Part shown: piece by piece, positions 16,575-25,201 of the stretch
How positions within the stretch are numbered: position 1 is the stretch's first letter
Layout: each line of letters starts with the position of its first letter
From: Sphaerochaetaceae bacterium
Lineage (GTDB): Bacteria > Spirochaetota > Spirochaetia > Sphaerochaetales > Sphaerochaetaceae
NCBI GenBank assembly: GCA_028700425.1
Contig: JAQVSP010000002.1
Coordinates: forward strand, 1 to 57,522
Reading direction: 5' to 3'
DNA length: 57,522 nucleotides
Made by a program: the position numbers and the translations under genes
Notes under the pieces: generated by a model
The model's input: the letters and a program-made list of their open reading frames with translations, nothing else
Database searches by the model: none
Told to the model about the DNA's origin: nothing

Positions 16575-17819
16575 ATGAACAAGACACTGCAGTTGCTCAC
16601 AGATCGAGGCTTCTTGAAGGCATGCACGGACATTGATGCACTCAGCGACCTTATGGACAAGGGTCCGGTTAAGTTCTACCTCGGGGTAGATCCCACCGGA
16701 CGCAGCCTCCATATAGGCCACATGGTCCCGTTCTTTGCAATGCACCATCTTCAGGAAGCAGGCCATCAGCCCATCGCCCTGGTAGGCGCTGGAACAGCCA
16801 TGATTGGAGATCCCTCAGGCAAGACCGAGATGCGCAAGATGCTCACCGCCGATCAGGTCAAGGAGAACAGCGTCCATCTCAAGGACCAGCTGTCCAAGAT
16901 CATCGACTTCTCCGAGACTCCAGCCCCTGGGCTTGGCAAGGCCATCATGCGCAACAACGCTGACTGGCTGCTGAAGCTGAACTACATAGATTTTCTGCGC
17001 GAGATCGGCTCTCAGTTCTCCGTCAACAGGATGCTGACCTTCGAGAGCTACAAGCAGCGTCTTGAGAGAGGCCTGTCCTTCATCGAGTTCAACTACCAGC
17101 TTCTTCAGTCCTACGATTTTCTGATGCTCTCCAGAGCAGAGGGCGCCAGGCTGCAGATTGGAGGAGATGACCAGTGGGGCAACATCGTCGCCGGCATTGA
17201 CCTGATCCGCAAGATGGATGAAAAGGAGTGCTACGGCCTGACATTCAATCTCATCACAAGAAGCGATGGAAAGAAGATGGGCAAGAGCGAGAAGGGCGCC
17301 ATATTCCTTGATCCGGAGCTCTGCAGCGTCTATGACTTCTACCAGTACTGGAGAAACGTCACTGACGACGATGTGCTTAAGTTCATGAAGCTCTTCACCT
17401 TCCTGCCTCTCGAGGAGATCGAGAGCTACAGGAACGTGAATCCAAATGAGGCCAAGGAGCGCCTTGCCTACGAGGTGACCAAGCTTCTCCACTCCGAAGA
17501 AGCTGCCCAGCAGGCTCGCAGCGCAGCAAAGGCTGCCTTCGGAGGAGAGGGCGGAAACCTTGAGCATGTGCCAACAGCCGAGCTTTCCAAGGACCTTTTC
17601 GAAGGTGAGGGTGCACTAGCCGTCGATGTCTTTGCATCCACAGCTCTTTGCAAGACCAAGAGCGAGGCCAGGCGCCTGATACAGGAAGGCGGTGCTGTGA
17701 TAAACGACAGCAAGATAAGCGATGTAGCAGCCAGGATCGACTCATCCTGGCTTGATGAAGATGGATGCCTGATGCTGAAGGCTGGAAAGAAGAGGTTCTT
17801 CAGGGTCAAGGCGATATAG
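16575..17819 (+). CDS. tyrS: Tyrosyl-tRNA synthetase
   Basis: The 414-aa class I enzyme charges tRNA-Tyr. It has LGVDPTGRSLHIGHM (HIGH at 46-49), the tyrosine and ATP pocket segment GGDDQWGNI, and KMGKS at 234-238. The C-terminal S4 RNA-binding domain (about 345-410) includes KTKSEARRLIQEGGAVIND. Length and order are standard. It is the third gene of the synthetase cluster. The stop at 17817-17819 overlaps the AGGAGG used by the following ABC binding-protein gene, so transcription probably continues. Confidence 0.97.
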   Translation: MNKTLQLLTDRGFLKACTDIDALSDLMDKGPVKFYLGVDPTGRSLHIGHMVPFFAMHHLQEAGHQPIALVGAGTAMIGDPSGKTEMRKMLTADQVKENSVHLKDQLSKIIDFSETPAPGLGKAIMRNNADWLLKLNYIDFLREIGSQFSVNRMLTFESYKQRLERGLSFIEFNYQLLQSYDFLMLSRAEGARLQIGGDDQWGNIVAGIDLIRKMDEKECYGLTFNLITRSDGKKMGKSEKGAIFLDPELCSVYDFYQYWRNVTDDDVLKFMKLFTFLPLEEIESYRNVNPNEAKERLAYEVTKLLHSEEAAQQARSAAKAAFGGEGGNLEHVPTAELSKDLFEGEGALAVDVFASTALCKTKSEARRLIQEGGAVINDSKISDVAARIDSSWLDEDGCLMLKAGKKRFFRVKAI

Positions 17820-17830
17820 GAGGCTGAAAT

Positions 17831-18721
17831 TTGAAAAGAATACTCTTAACTGCCCTATTGATGATTGTTTCACTGTCCCTGTGCTTTGCCCAGGGCCAGG
17901 TCGAGGAGAGCCAGAACCTAAGCCTGGCTGTCATGCAGGGGCCTACTGGATTTTCCAGCGCCATGATCGAGGGTGTTGACCTGGTCGTCTATCCTTCCCC
18001 GAATGAAGCCGTGTCAAGGCTTGCAAGCGGGGAGCTGGATATGGCCTGCCTGCCTGCAAACACTGCAATGAACCTTTATAGCAAGGGCGTCAAGATCAAG
18101 GCCCTGGCTGTAGTGGGAGAGGGCATGCTGAGCCTGGTATGCAGCGGATCCAGCCCAGAGGACAAGACTGTCTATGTTCCAGGAGCCGGCGGCACCCCAG
18201 ATCATTTTGCCATGCTTTTCTGCAAGGACTACACCATAGAGCGCTCTGTAGCAGCCCCAGCCCAGCTGGCCCAGATGATCATAGCCAAGAAGGCCTCCTA
18301 TGCGCTTCTGCCGGAGCCTTTTGTGACCATGATCCTCAACTCCAGCAAGGATGCCTACATAGTGCGCGACATGAACGATGACTGGAAAGCCCTTACAGGC
18401 CAGAGCACCTATCCGATGAGCATCCTGGTTGCAAGCGAGAAGGCCCTTCAGAGCCGTCCTGTCTCAGTGCTTGATGCTGCTGCCTCCTATAAGGCATCGG
18501 TGGAGAAGGTGCTCAGCGATCCCGCGCAGGCCGGAAAGAGGATTGAGGAGCTTGGAATCATGAAGGCTGCCCTGGCCCAGGCTGCAATACCCAATTGCAG
18601 GCTGGTCTATGTCGGCGCATCACAAGCCAAAGAGCAGATCATGTCCTATTGCGACGTGCTTTTGGAGCTTGCTCCTCAGGCCATCGGATCCAAGAGGATT
18701 GATGACGGGTTCTTCTATTAG
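17831..18721 (+). CDS. ABC importer substrate-binding protein (NitT/TauT/SsuA-like)
   Basis: This 296-aa exported protein starts at TTG 17831, chosen because AGGAGG (17818-17823) is well placed and the frame yields a clear signal peptide ending FAQ-GQVEES. The body has the SsuA/THI5-like order: DLVVYPSPNEAVSRLASGELDMACLPANTAMNLYSKG (split), then ALAVVGEG, YVPGAGGTPDHFA and the LPEPFVTMIL segment. This class binds sulfonates, nitrate, pyrimidine precursors of thiamine and similar small anions; the ligand here is unknown. It is followed by its permease and ATPase. The gene is unusual for being fused transcriptionally to the aminoacyl-tRNA synthetase operon. Confidence 0.85.
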   Translation: MKRILLTALLMIVSLSLCFAQGQVEESQNLSLAVMQGPTGFSSAMIEGVDLVVYPSPNEAVSRLASGELDMACLPANTAMNLYSKGVKIKALAVVGEGMLSLVCSGSSPEDKTVYVPGAGGTPDHFAMLFCKDYTIERSVAAPAQLAQMIIAKKASYALLPEPFVTMILNSSKDAYIVRDMNDDWKALTGQSTYPMSILVASEKALQSRPVSVLDAAASYKASVEKVLSDPAQAGKRIEELGIMKAALAQAAIPNCRLVYVGASQAKEQIMSYCDVLLELAPQAIGSKRIDDGFFY

Positions 18722-18724
18722 ACA

Positions 18725-19471
18725 ATGAGCAAGAGAAGAGAGAGGATTGTCTTTGCCCTCAGCTGCCTTGGCCTTCTGGCCTTGTGGCAGGCCTTGAGCA
18801 TGGCAGTCGATTCGCCAGTGCTGGTGCCAAGCCTTCTTGATATAGTCAAGGAGGCTTGGTCTGTCATCAGGTCAAAGGCCTTCCTTCTCAACCTGGGCTC
18901 TACGCTTCTTCGAGGAGCAGAGAGCTTTGCTCTCATAGCTGCAGTGTCGATTGCCCTGGCTGTGGCCAGCCATCTCTATAAGTGGGTCTCGGTGGCCCTG
19001 AGGCCCTTGCTGCTTCTGTCCAAGGCTGTGCCGGTGATGAGCATAATACTGCTTGCCTTCATCTGGTTCTCCTCGGCTGCAGTTCCAGTATTCAGCGCCT
19101 TTCTTATGGGCTTTCCCATAATGTACACCCAGGTCTTCAGCGCCCTGGAGAGCCTGGATCCTCAGCTTGAGCAGATGTGCCTTGTCTATGGAATAACAGG
19201 CAAGAGAAGGCTGAGGCACTTTGTCATTCCTTCTCTCGAGCCTTATCTGATAGTTGGCTCCAGGCAGGCGCTGTCTGTGATATGGAAGGCTGTAATAGCC
19301 AGCGAGGTTCTCACCGTTCCAGGCCTTGGAGTGGGTTCCCGGATCCAGCTAGCCCAGGTGCAGCTTGAGACCTCCCGGGTCCTTGCCTGGACGATGGCCG
19401 CGGTGCTTCTCACCGCCCTAAGCGATGGGATCTTTGAGATCCTGCTCAAAAGGAAGGCATCATGGAGATAA
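18725..19471 (+). CDS. ABC importer permease (SsuC/TauC-like)
   Basis: The 248-aa membrane protein has about six membrane segments. ITGKRRLRHFVIPSLEPYLIVGSRQALS (split), near residues 157-184, is the EAA loop that docks on the ATPase. WKAVIASEVLTVPGLGVGSRIQLAQ (split), typical of the SsuC/TauC group, follows. ATG 18725 stands three bases after the binding-protein stop. Its 3' end overlaps the ATPase gene by 10 bp. Confidence 0.88.
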   Translation: MSKRRERIVFALSCLGLLALWQALSMAVDSPVLVPSLLDIVKEAWSVIRSKAFLLNLGSTLLRGAESFALIAAVSIALAVASHLYKWVSVALRPLLLLSKAVPVMSIILLAFIWFSSAAVPVFSAFLMGFPIMYTQVFSALESLDPQLEQMCLVYGITGKRRLRHFVIPSLEPYLIVGSRQALSVIWKAVIASEVLTVPGLGVGSRIQLAQVQLETSRVLAWTMAAVLLTALSDGIFEILLKRKASWR

Positions 19472-20157
19472 GAGGGCTATTTAAGAGCTTTGGCAGCCTT
19501 GAGGTCTTCAAGGATTTCTCCCTGAGCATAAGGGACAGACGCATTACAGCTCTCATGGGACCGTCAGGCTGCGGGAAGACAACGCTGCTTAACATGATAA
19601 GCGGACTGGAAAAGGCCGACAAGGGCACAATCGAGGCCTCCGATGGAGCCTTGTTCATCTTCCAGGAGCCAAGGCTCCTGCCTTGGAAGACAGCCTTGGA
19701 GAATGTCGAGATAGTCCTTGAGACCCTGGTGGAAAGCCCTCTGGAGCGAAGAGCCAGGGCCATAGAGAGCCTAGAGATGATGAGGCTTGGGGACAAGCTG
19801 GACAGCTATCCAAGCCATCTGTCCGGAGGCCAGCGTCAGCGCGTAGCCTTGGCAAGGGCTTTCTGCCTCCCAGCGAAGGTCCTGCTGATGGATGAGCCCT
19901 TCTCAAGCCTGGACTCCAGGCTTGTGGACTCCATCATGAAGGATTTTCTTGCCATGTACCAGAAAAGCCCAAGGACCGCCATATTTGTCACCCACGATGG
20001 GCTGCAGGCTGGCAGGCTTGCCGATGAGGTGGTGCTGCTAGGCTCAAGCCCCTGCACCGTGCTGGATCGGTTCATTGTGCCCTCAGACAAGGCCTCGCGA
20101 AGCCTGGCTGATGCCCTGAAGGCCCACGACAGGATAGAGAGGGTGTTTGAGCAATGA
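19462..20157 (+). CDS. ABC importer ATPase (SsuB/TauB-like)
   Basis: This 231-aa protein is a single ABC domain with Walker A GPSGCGKTT near residues 34-42, Q-loop FIFQEPRLLPW, signature LSGGQRQRVALARA, Walker B VLLMDEPFSSLD and switch His in FVTHD. The LLPWKTALENV segment is typical of nitrate/sulfonate/taurine importers. It completes the binding protein-permease-ATPase set. The last codon overlaps the start of the glycosylase gene (ATGA at 20154-20157). Confidence 0.92.
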   Translation: MEIRGLFKSFGSLEVFKDFSLSIRDRRITALMGPSGCGKTTLLNMISGLEKADKGTIEASDGALFIFQEPRLLPWKTALENVEIVLETLVESPLERRARAIESLEMMRLGDKLDSYPSHLSGGQRQRVALARAFCLPAKVLLMDEPFSSLDSRLVDSIMKDFLAMYQKSPRTAIFVTHDGLQAGRLADEVVLLGSSPCTVLDRFIVPSDKASRSLADALKAHDRIERVFEQ

Positions 20158-20894
20158 ATCTTGCTGTCACGCTTTCCTGCGGCCAGTGCTTCCGCTTTTC
20201 CCAGGACCAGGATGGATACTGGAATGGGATCGCTGGAATCAAGGGCTCCGAGCATAGGCTTCACACACGCCAATGCGACCAGAGAGCTCTTGAGGACGAT
20301 CCCTTCTGGCATCATTACTTCTCCTTTGACAGGGATTATGAGGCCATAGAGAGCGATCTCAGGGGGCGCTTTGAGATTCTGGACAAGGCTATGGATGCCG
20401 TCGGCCAGATTAGGATCCTGTCCCAGGATCCCTGGGAGACCCTTGGATCCTTCATCCTGTCGCAGAACAACAACATAAAGCGCATAAGAGGCATGGTGGA
20501 GCGCCTTTGCAGGGGCTCTGGCTTTCCTAGTGCAGAGGAAATAGTCCAGTGCAAGGACTTTCTGTGCACCATAGGACTGGGCTTTAGGGACAAGTATCTT
20601 TACTGTGGAGCTGCGAGCATAGCTCAGGGCAAGCTGGATCTGAAGGCCCTGTCGACAATGAGCACAGAGGAAGCCAGGAAGGCCCTGATGACCATATACG
20701 GGGTGGGGCCGAAGGTTGCAGACTGCACCTTGCTCTATGGACTTGGACGCTACGAGGTATGCCCGATGGATGTTTGGATGAAGCGAGTCATGGAGGCCTG
20801 GTTCAACGGGGAATCGCCTTCTATACTGGGACCCTATGCAGGAGTTGCACAGCAGTACCTCTTCCACTATGCTAGAATGATTGATCTTAAGTGA
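20154..20894 (+). CDS. 8-oxoguanine DNA glycosylase/AP lyase (OGG1-like)
   Basis: This 246-aa protein has the OGG N-terminal start (LSCGQCFRFSQDQDGYWNGI, residues 8-27) and a helix-hairpin-helix GPD domain. In GVGPKVADC the catalytic lysine is K187, and in CPMDVWMKRV the aspartate is D206. The 19-residue gap equals that between K249 and D268 of human OGG1, which supports a working bifunctional enzyme. The SQNNNIKRIRGMVERLC segment is also family-typical. It removes 8-oxoguanine opposite C. The gene overlaps the ABC ATPase gene by four bases and sits in an otherwise unrelated operon. No Fe-S cysteines are present, unlike nth at 25202. Confidence 0.9.
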   Translation: MNLAVTLSCGQCFRFSQDQDGYWNGIAGIKGSEHRLHTRQCDQRALEDDPFWHHYFSFDRDYEAIESDLRGRFEILDKAMDAVGQIRILSQDPWETLGSFILSQNNNIKRIRGMVERLCRGSGFPSAEEIVQCKDFLCTIGLGFRDKYLYCGAASIAQGKLDLKALSTMSTEEARKALMTIYGVGPKVADCTLLYGLGRYEVCPMDVWMKRVMEAWFNGESPSILGPYAGVAQQYLFHYARMIDLK

Positions 20895-20901
20895 GGTTCA
20901 T

Positions 20902-21348
20902 ATGATATTCGATATTCTTGACAACCTGGAGCTGTACCAGGCAAGCGTTCCAAAGATCCAGAAGGTCACAGAGGCCTTTGACAAGGACTACCTTTTTGAT
21001 AAGCCAGCAGGCCACTACAAGACAGACGACCCGGATGTGGAGTTCGACATAGAGGAAGCTGCCCTTAAAAGCGGTGATGCAGACTTCGAGTTTCACAAGA
21101 AGCATCTGGAGATCTACGTCGTTCTTCAGGGCAGCGAGCTCTTGAGCACTGCCTTCTCTGAGCTTCGCAGCCTTAGCGACAATTACGACGAGAAGAAGGA
21201 CGTATCCTACTTCAAGGCCTCTCCTTCCTCTGTGTTTCACGGCACTCCAAGCGCCTTCTGCCTCTTCTTCCCAGGCGAGCCACATAAGGCAGGGATCAAG
21301 AGCGACGATGAGAAGGTCAAGAGGGCTGTTTTCAGGATAAAGGAGTGA
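20902..21348 (+). CDS. YhcH/YjgK/YiaL family protein (DUF386, cupin-like)
   Basis: The 148-residue protein starts at ATG 20902 (GTGAGG ribosome-binding site overlapping the glycosylase stop). The open frame begins earlier at 20881, but that start would lie inside the previous gene. DFEFHKKHLEIYVVLQGSE (about residues 66-84) and FFPGEPHKAG carry the conserved His and Glu of this family's metal-binding beta-barrel. Members are EbgC-like, with proposed roles in anomer conversion or N-acetylneuraminate handling; the sugar here is unknown. Last gene of the 13771-21348 run. Confidence 0.85.
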   Translation: MIFDILDNLELYQASVPKIQKVTEAFDKDYLFDKPAGHYKTDDPDVEFDIEEAALKSGDADFEFHKKHLEIYVVLQGSELLSTAFSELRSLSDNYDEKKDVSYFKASPSSVFHGTPSAFCLFFPGEPHKAGIKSDDEKVKRAVFRIKE

Positions 21349-21399
21349 AGCTCAAGCTGTGAAACAGCACATATCCATGATATAAAGTGCTGCAGGGCA

Positions 21400-21430
21400 T
21401 AAAAATGGGATCCAGCTGGATCCCATTCTT
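21400..21430 (-). terminator. Terminator of potD, probably bidirectional
   Basis: The perfect stem ATGGGATCCA (21405-21414)/TGGATCCCAT (21417-21426) has a 2-nt centre. Minus-strand transcripts end in TTTTTA (21400-21405). On the plus strand TTCTTCTT follows, so it may also end the yhcH transcript. Confidence 0.8.
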
Positions 21431-21449
21431 CTTGATAGGCAGATTGGCT

Positions 21450-22502
21450 CTACTGTGTTCCGTACTTGACTCTTTCCCAGATTGCTGTGTAGGTTGCCAG
21501 GTTCTCCCCAAGGTCAACCATAAGCTCGTGGTTGGATAGCCACTGTGCGTCATAGAACGGAGTGACTGTCATGTACTGGGCTGCTTCGCTGTTGCAGGTT
21601 GATGGGAAGTGGAAGGCATCAAGGAACATGGCGTAGATCTGAGGATCAAGGATGAAGTTGATGAACTCATGGGCCAGGTCCACATGCTTGGCGTTCTTTG
21701 GAATGAGCATGTTGTCGATGTAGATCGTGCCTCCCTTAGGACTCATGAAGAAGTCGATGTTGCCCCAGTTCTCCTCAGAGACCTCGGTGAAGACTCCTTC
21801 CGGGTATCCATGGACTGCCCAGAACTCTCCGCGGCTGAAGGCCTTGCCAAAGCCTTCGGCATCGAACTTTACAAGGTTGGGCTTCCATACGTTGGTAAGA
21901 AGGTTCTCCATTGCCTTGAGCTCTTCGGGGTCTATGGTGTTCACAGAGTATCCCAGGTAGCTTGCTGCAGCTCCCATGGTCTCTCTCATGTCATCGAGCA
22001 TAGTCATCTTTCCGGCAAGCGATGTGTCGGCGAAGATGGACCAGTCTCGGTCGTACTGCTGAACCTTGGACTTGTTGACCATGATTCCAGGAGACCCCAT
22101 GAAGTATGGAACGCTGTAGGTCTGGCTTGGATCGTAGGTCACCTTGGAAAGCACCAGTGGTGAGAGATACTTGAGATTTGGAAGCTTGTCATGATCCAGC
22201 GGCGTACACATTCCTTGCTTGATCATTATGGATGTGTAGTCTGCGCTTGGGATTATGATATCGTAGCCGGAGGCTCCGCCTGCGGCTATCTTGGCAAACA
22301 TCTCCTCATTGGAGGAGAAGTAGCTGAGCACAACCTTGCAGTCATATTTCTCTTCGAAGAGCTCTATGACGCTGTCTGGTGTGTAGTAGGTCCAGTTGTA
22401 GAGGTTCAGGACCCTTTCGTTGCTTTTTGAGCAGGACGTGAAGCAAAGGATTGAAGCTGCAAGAGCTATCACCAATGCAATCAGTTTGAAGGATTTGTGC
22501 AT
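21450..22502 (-). CDS. potD: Spermidine/putrescine-binding lipoprotein (PotD-like), orphan
   Basis: The 350-aa product starts at ATG 22502, after the strong ribosome-binding site GGGAGGTG (22509-22516). An earlier in-frame ATG at 22517 lacks one. The signal peptide ends with lipobox FTSC (about residue 23), so it is a lipoprotein. The mature start RVLNLYNWTYYTPDSVIELFEEK is the classic PotD/PotF opening, and YDIIIPSADYTSIMIKQGM and VNKSKV follow the family. It should deliver polyamines to a PotABC transporter, but no potABC genes are adjacent. A good promoter was not found; TATAGT about 50 bp upstream is a weak -10 candidate. Confidence 0.9.
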   Translation of the reverse strand: MHKSFKLIALVIALAASILCFTSCSKSNERVLNLYNWTYYTPDSVIELFEEKYDCKVVLSYFSSNEEMFAKIAAGGASGYDIIIPSADYTSIMIKQGMCTPLDHDKLPNLKYLSPLVLSKVTYDPSQTYSVPYFMGSPGIMVNKSKVQQYDRDWSIFADTSLAGKMTMLDDMRETMGAAASYLGYSVNTIDPEELKAMENLLTNVWKPNLVKFDAEGFGKAFSRGEFWAVHGYPEGVFTEVSEENWGNIDFFMSPKGGTIYIDNMLIPKNAKHVDLAHEFINFILDPQIYAMFLDAFHFPSTCNSEAAQYMTVTPFYDAQWLSNHELMVDLGENLATYTAIWERVKYGTQ

Positions 22503-22629
22503 ATGAGCACCTCCCACAGGTAATATTCGCGCAAACTATATCAAAATGGTAGTGCAGATGAAAGAATCTCAAAGGCCAAAAGTGAAAAATAAACTTCATT
22601 TTATACTTCTCCGGGACAATTTGTTCTGC

Positions 22630-22635
22630 TAGAAT
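22630..22635 (+). promoter_or_regulatory. -10 box six bases before the GGDEF gene ATG (possible leaderless start)
   Basis: TAGAAT (22630-22635) ends six bases before ATG 22642, so transcription would begin at or next to the A of the ATG. No Shine-Dalgarno sequence is visible. The -35 (TTCTCC, 22607-22612) is poor. Confidence 0.35.
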
Positions 22636-22641
22636 GATTTT

Positions 22642-25071
22642 ATGTCTTCCAGCAAGCTTGATAGGGTGTCTTTTGGCTTCTTTCTCTTTCAGGAGCTTGT
22701 CAGCCTGGTCACATCCTTGGCCTGCCTGATAAACCCTCGGGAATTTCAGAACCTTGTAGTGGTTCAGGAATTCTGCGTCTCCTCTGTCCTGGGCTGGACA
22801 GTGCTATATGCAGGCATGATAATCATATCCATAGTGCTGCTGGCCATGTGCATCCGGGCTCGGGTGTGGAAGCTTGACGTTCTGCTGATTGGATCTCTTT
22901 CTTGCTTTATAATGATATGCGGCTCATGGATTTACCTTGAAACCGGCATTCCTCTGATGCTTGCTCCATCCTTTGAAGAGCTGTGGAGGCTTCTTTCCTT
23001 CTTCACCTTCCATCTGATGCTAGTGCCGTTCCTGCTGTTTGCAAGGCTATGCTTCACCAAGGGCAAGGACCTGTTCCTGGCCCTGGCGTGGGTGATCATG
23101 GCCATGTTTGTCTTCAACTACATATGGCTGGTGGCCAGCGGCATGGAGTATCCTCCGACGCTTCTAGCCTTGCATATCATGCTGGTAGTGTCCATTGCAG
23201 CTGTGATCTGGGCCAGCATGTGGGAGATGAGAAAAGGCAAGGCGACACTGGGAAGGCCGATTGTCATCGGCAGCTTTGTCGTTGCCCTGGCAGGCCTTGC
23301 AGATCTTTGCACCTACTATCTCTCTGAGCCTCTTTTCCATTCCTCGACGTTCTTCATAGGAATAGCCCTGTCGGCTTTTCTCATAGTAATAGCCTATGTG
23401 AACTTCAGGTCCTTCTCCAGGAGCATAAGCATGGCCCTGGGCTGCCAGAGCCTGGCCAGCGAGCTGCCAAGCGGAATCTTCAGGTCCAGGCTGGATGACA
23501 GTCTCAGCGTAGAGCTTGCCAACAAGGCCTTCTACGAGACCTATGGCTTCCAGGACAGGGAGCAAGCCCTTTCCGAGGGCTTTGTGCAGGGAATGAGGAT
23601 GAGTCCCGATAAGCTCTCCGGCTTCGTGGAGGACTTACGCAGGTCCATAGCCCTTGGACAGAAGGGCATTGTCGTGGAAGCCCAGCAGAATGACAGAAGC
23701 GGCAAGCCGCTCTGGCTTCAGACTCACCTTCACTATGCCCCTGAGCAGGACAGCGTGCTTGGCTTCGTAGTGGACCTGACCAGCCGCAAGCTGGCTGAGG
23801 ACAGCCTCAAGGAAAGCGAGGAGCAGCTCAGGCTCACCGAGCAGCAGTACATGGTCACCCTTGCCCAGACAGGGCTCAATGTCTATCGCTATGACATTGA
23901 CAAGGATACAGCCTATCTGGATGGAAACCTTGTCAGCGCATATGGGCTGCCCAAGGTCATAGCTGATGTTCAGAGCTTCATCACCGAAGGCTCCTTGATA
24001 GTCAAGGAGAGCCAGAAGACCTTCCTTGACTTCATCAGAAGCCTTGACAATGGCCAGAAAAGCGCCAGATGCGATGTGGAGGTCGAGCTGGCAAGCAGCC
24101 AGAGGCTGTGGATCAGGCAGTCAGCCTCGATAGTGTTCGATTATGGCAGGCCGAGGCATGCAATCATCACCCTGAGCGACATCACCTTGAAGAGGGCCAA
24201 CGAGCTGGCCTTCGAGGACTGGAAGGCAAGCATAGATGCCCTAGGAACAAAGAACATAGCCAAGCTCAGGTGGAACCTTGCCTCAAATCGCCTTGAGCAA
24301 TGCAGCGGAGACCTGATTCGCCTGTCCTGTCCCGTTGAGGGCTTCGACAGGCACCTAGCACACATCATCGATACTCATGTAGCCCTTGAGGACCGCGGGC
24401 TGGTAGCCGGCAATCTCAGCGTCGATAAGCTGATAAGAAGCTACGAGAGCAAGAACTATGAAAGAAAAGTGGGCTTCAGGCTCCAGAAAGGCACGCAGAT
24501 GAGCCTGCTTATAAGGCTCATGGAAAGCGGCACAGGGCCCGATGTGACAGCCTACATTGTACTAAAGAAAATAGAGGAGAGCATCGACAGCGACCTGGGC
24601 TGCTGCGACTCTCTTACAGGGCTTCTTGCAAGGCAGGCCTTTGAGGCCAAGGCCAGCCAGGATTATGTCAGCTCTTCAAGGCCCTTCTGCATTGCCATCA
24701 TGGACCTTGATGGATTTGGGGCTGTGAATAGCCTCTATGGCCACGATGTGGGCGACCAGAGCCTGGTCAATGCAGCCCAGGCCATAGAAAGCGTCATAGA
24801 CAGCGAGGGCATAGTCGGCCGCTATGGCAATGATGAGTTCATAGCTGCCTTTGCCTGCTCGAGCATGGAGCAGGCCAGCCTGATGGCCAGAAGGCTTTGC
24901 CTGAGGATCAAGACCATATTCAGCGAAAGGCTGAAGCTGACAATGACAGTGGGCCTCTCTCTCAGTGCAGGCTTCAGAAGCCTGGATGAAATGCTCAAGA
25001 ACGCAAGCAAGGCCCTAGAAAAAGCGAAAACCGTCGGAACTGACGGTTTTGCATACAGCGATGAAGCTTAG
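22642..25071 (+). CDS. Membrane protein with PAS domains and a GGDEF domain (site GNDEF)
   Basis: This 809-aa protein has about seven hydrophobic segments in residues 1-255 (7TM sensor type), PAS-like regions about 275-385 and 400-515, a further sensor-like region, and a C-terminal GGDEF domain (about 650-805). The domain begins CDSLTGLLARQAFE and has MDLDGFGAVNSLYGHDVGDQ (split). The active site reads GNDEF (729-733) where GGDEF is expected; Asn at the second Gly would be expected to hinder GTP binding, so activity is doubtful. It may instead bind or sense nucleotide. Monocistronic by position; its last codons contain the minus-strand tRNA-Pro terminator. Confidence 0.88.
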   Translation: MSSSKLDRVSFGFFLFQELVSLVTSLACLINPREFQNLVVVQEFCVSSVLGWTVLYAGMIIISIVLLAMCIRARVWKLDVLLIGSLSCFIMICGSWIYLETGIPLMLAPSFEELWRLLSFFTFHLMLVPFLLFARLCFTKGKDLFLALAWVIMAMFVFNYIWLVASGMEYPPTLLALHIMLVVSIAAVIWASMWEMRKGKATLGRPIVIGSFVVALAGLADLCTYYLSEPLFHSSTFFIGIALSAFLIVIAYVNFRSFSRSISMALGCQSLASELPSGIFRSRLDDSLSVELANKAFYETYGFQDREQALSEGFVQGMRMSPDKLSGFVEDLRRSIALGQKGIVVEAQQNDRSGKPLWLQTHLHYAPEQDSVLGFVVDLTSRKLAEDSLKESEEQLRLTEQQYMVTLAQTGLNVYRYDIDKDTAYLDGNLVSAYGLPKVIADVQSFITEGSLIVKESQKTFLDFIRSLDNGQKSARCDVEVELASSQRLWIRQSASIVFDYGRPRHAIITLSDITLKRANELAFEDWKASIDALGTKNIAKLRWNLASNRLEQCSGDLIRLSCPVEGFDRHLAHIIDTHVALEDRGLVAGNLSVDKLIRSYESKNYERKVGFRLQKGTQMSLLIRLMESGTGPDVTAYIVLKKIEESIDSDLGCCDSLTGLLARQAFEAKASQDYVSSSRPFCIAIMDLDGFGAVNSLYGHDVGDQSLVNAAQAIESVIDSEGIVGRYGNDEFIAAFACSSMEQASLMARRLCLRIKTIFSERLKLTMTVGLSLSAGFRSLDEMLKNASKALEKAKTVGTDGFAYSDEA
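25022..25050 (-). terminator. tRNA-Pro terminator embedded in the GGDEF gene 3' end
   Basis: AAAACCGTC (25027-25035) and GACGGTTTT (25042-25050) form a 9-bp stem with a 6-nt loop. On the minus strand it is followed by TTTTCGCTTTTT. It lies within the last 17 codons of the GGDEF gene. Confidence 0.65.
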
Positions 25072-25078
25072 AAGGTAT

Positions 25079-25151
25079 TCGGAGCGAAAGGACTCGAACC
25101 TTCGCTATCCTGGTCCCAAACCAGGCGCCATAGCCACTAGGCGACGCTCCG
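25079..25151 (-). tRNA. tRNA-Pro (anticodon TGG)
   Basis: A 73-nt cloverleaf on the minus strand: acceptor CGGAGCG/CGCTCCG, anticodon stem CCTGG/CCAGG with loop TTTGGGA (anticodon TGG), T arm GAAGGTTCGAGTCCTTTC. C1-G72 and A73 are the usual proline tRNA features. CCA is not encoded. Confidence 0.94.
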
Positions 25152-25164
25152 ATAGACAAAGGAG

Positions 25165-25193
25165 AGTATATTTGCAATGATGAATCTCGTCAA
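25165..25193 (-). promoter_or_regulatory. sigma70 promoter of tRNA-Pro
   Basis: TTGACG (25188-25193) and TATACT (25165-25170), 17 bp apart on the minus strand. It fills the gap before nth, whose ATG is only nine bases beyond the -35. Confidence 0.75.
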
Positions 25194-25201
25194 GGCAGGT
25201 T

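Noticed and set aside
15732-16766. 344-codon open frame opposite glyS/tyrS
   Set aside because: It lies wholly opposite two clear synthetase genes, has no ribosome-binding site or recognisable motif, and reflects codon bias.
19836-20867. 343-codon open frame opposite the ABC ATPase and glycosylase genes
   Set aside because: The plus-strand genes carry full family motifs; the minus frame does not.
21365-21393. CAGCAC/GTGCTG hairpin as terminator of the YhcH gene
   Set aside because: The arms are only 6 bp with a 17-nt loop and no T tract; the stem at 21405-21426 is better.
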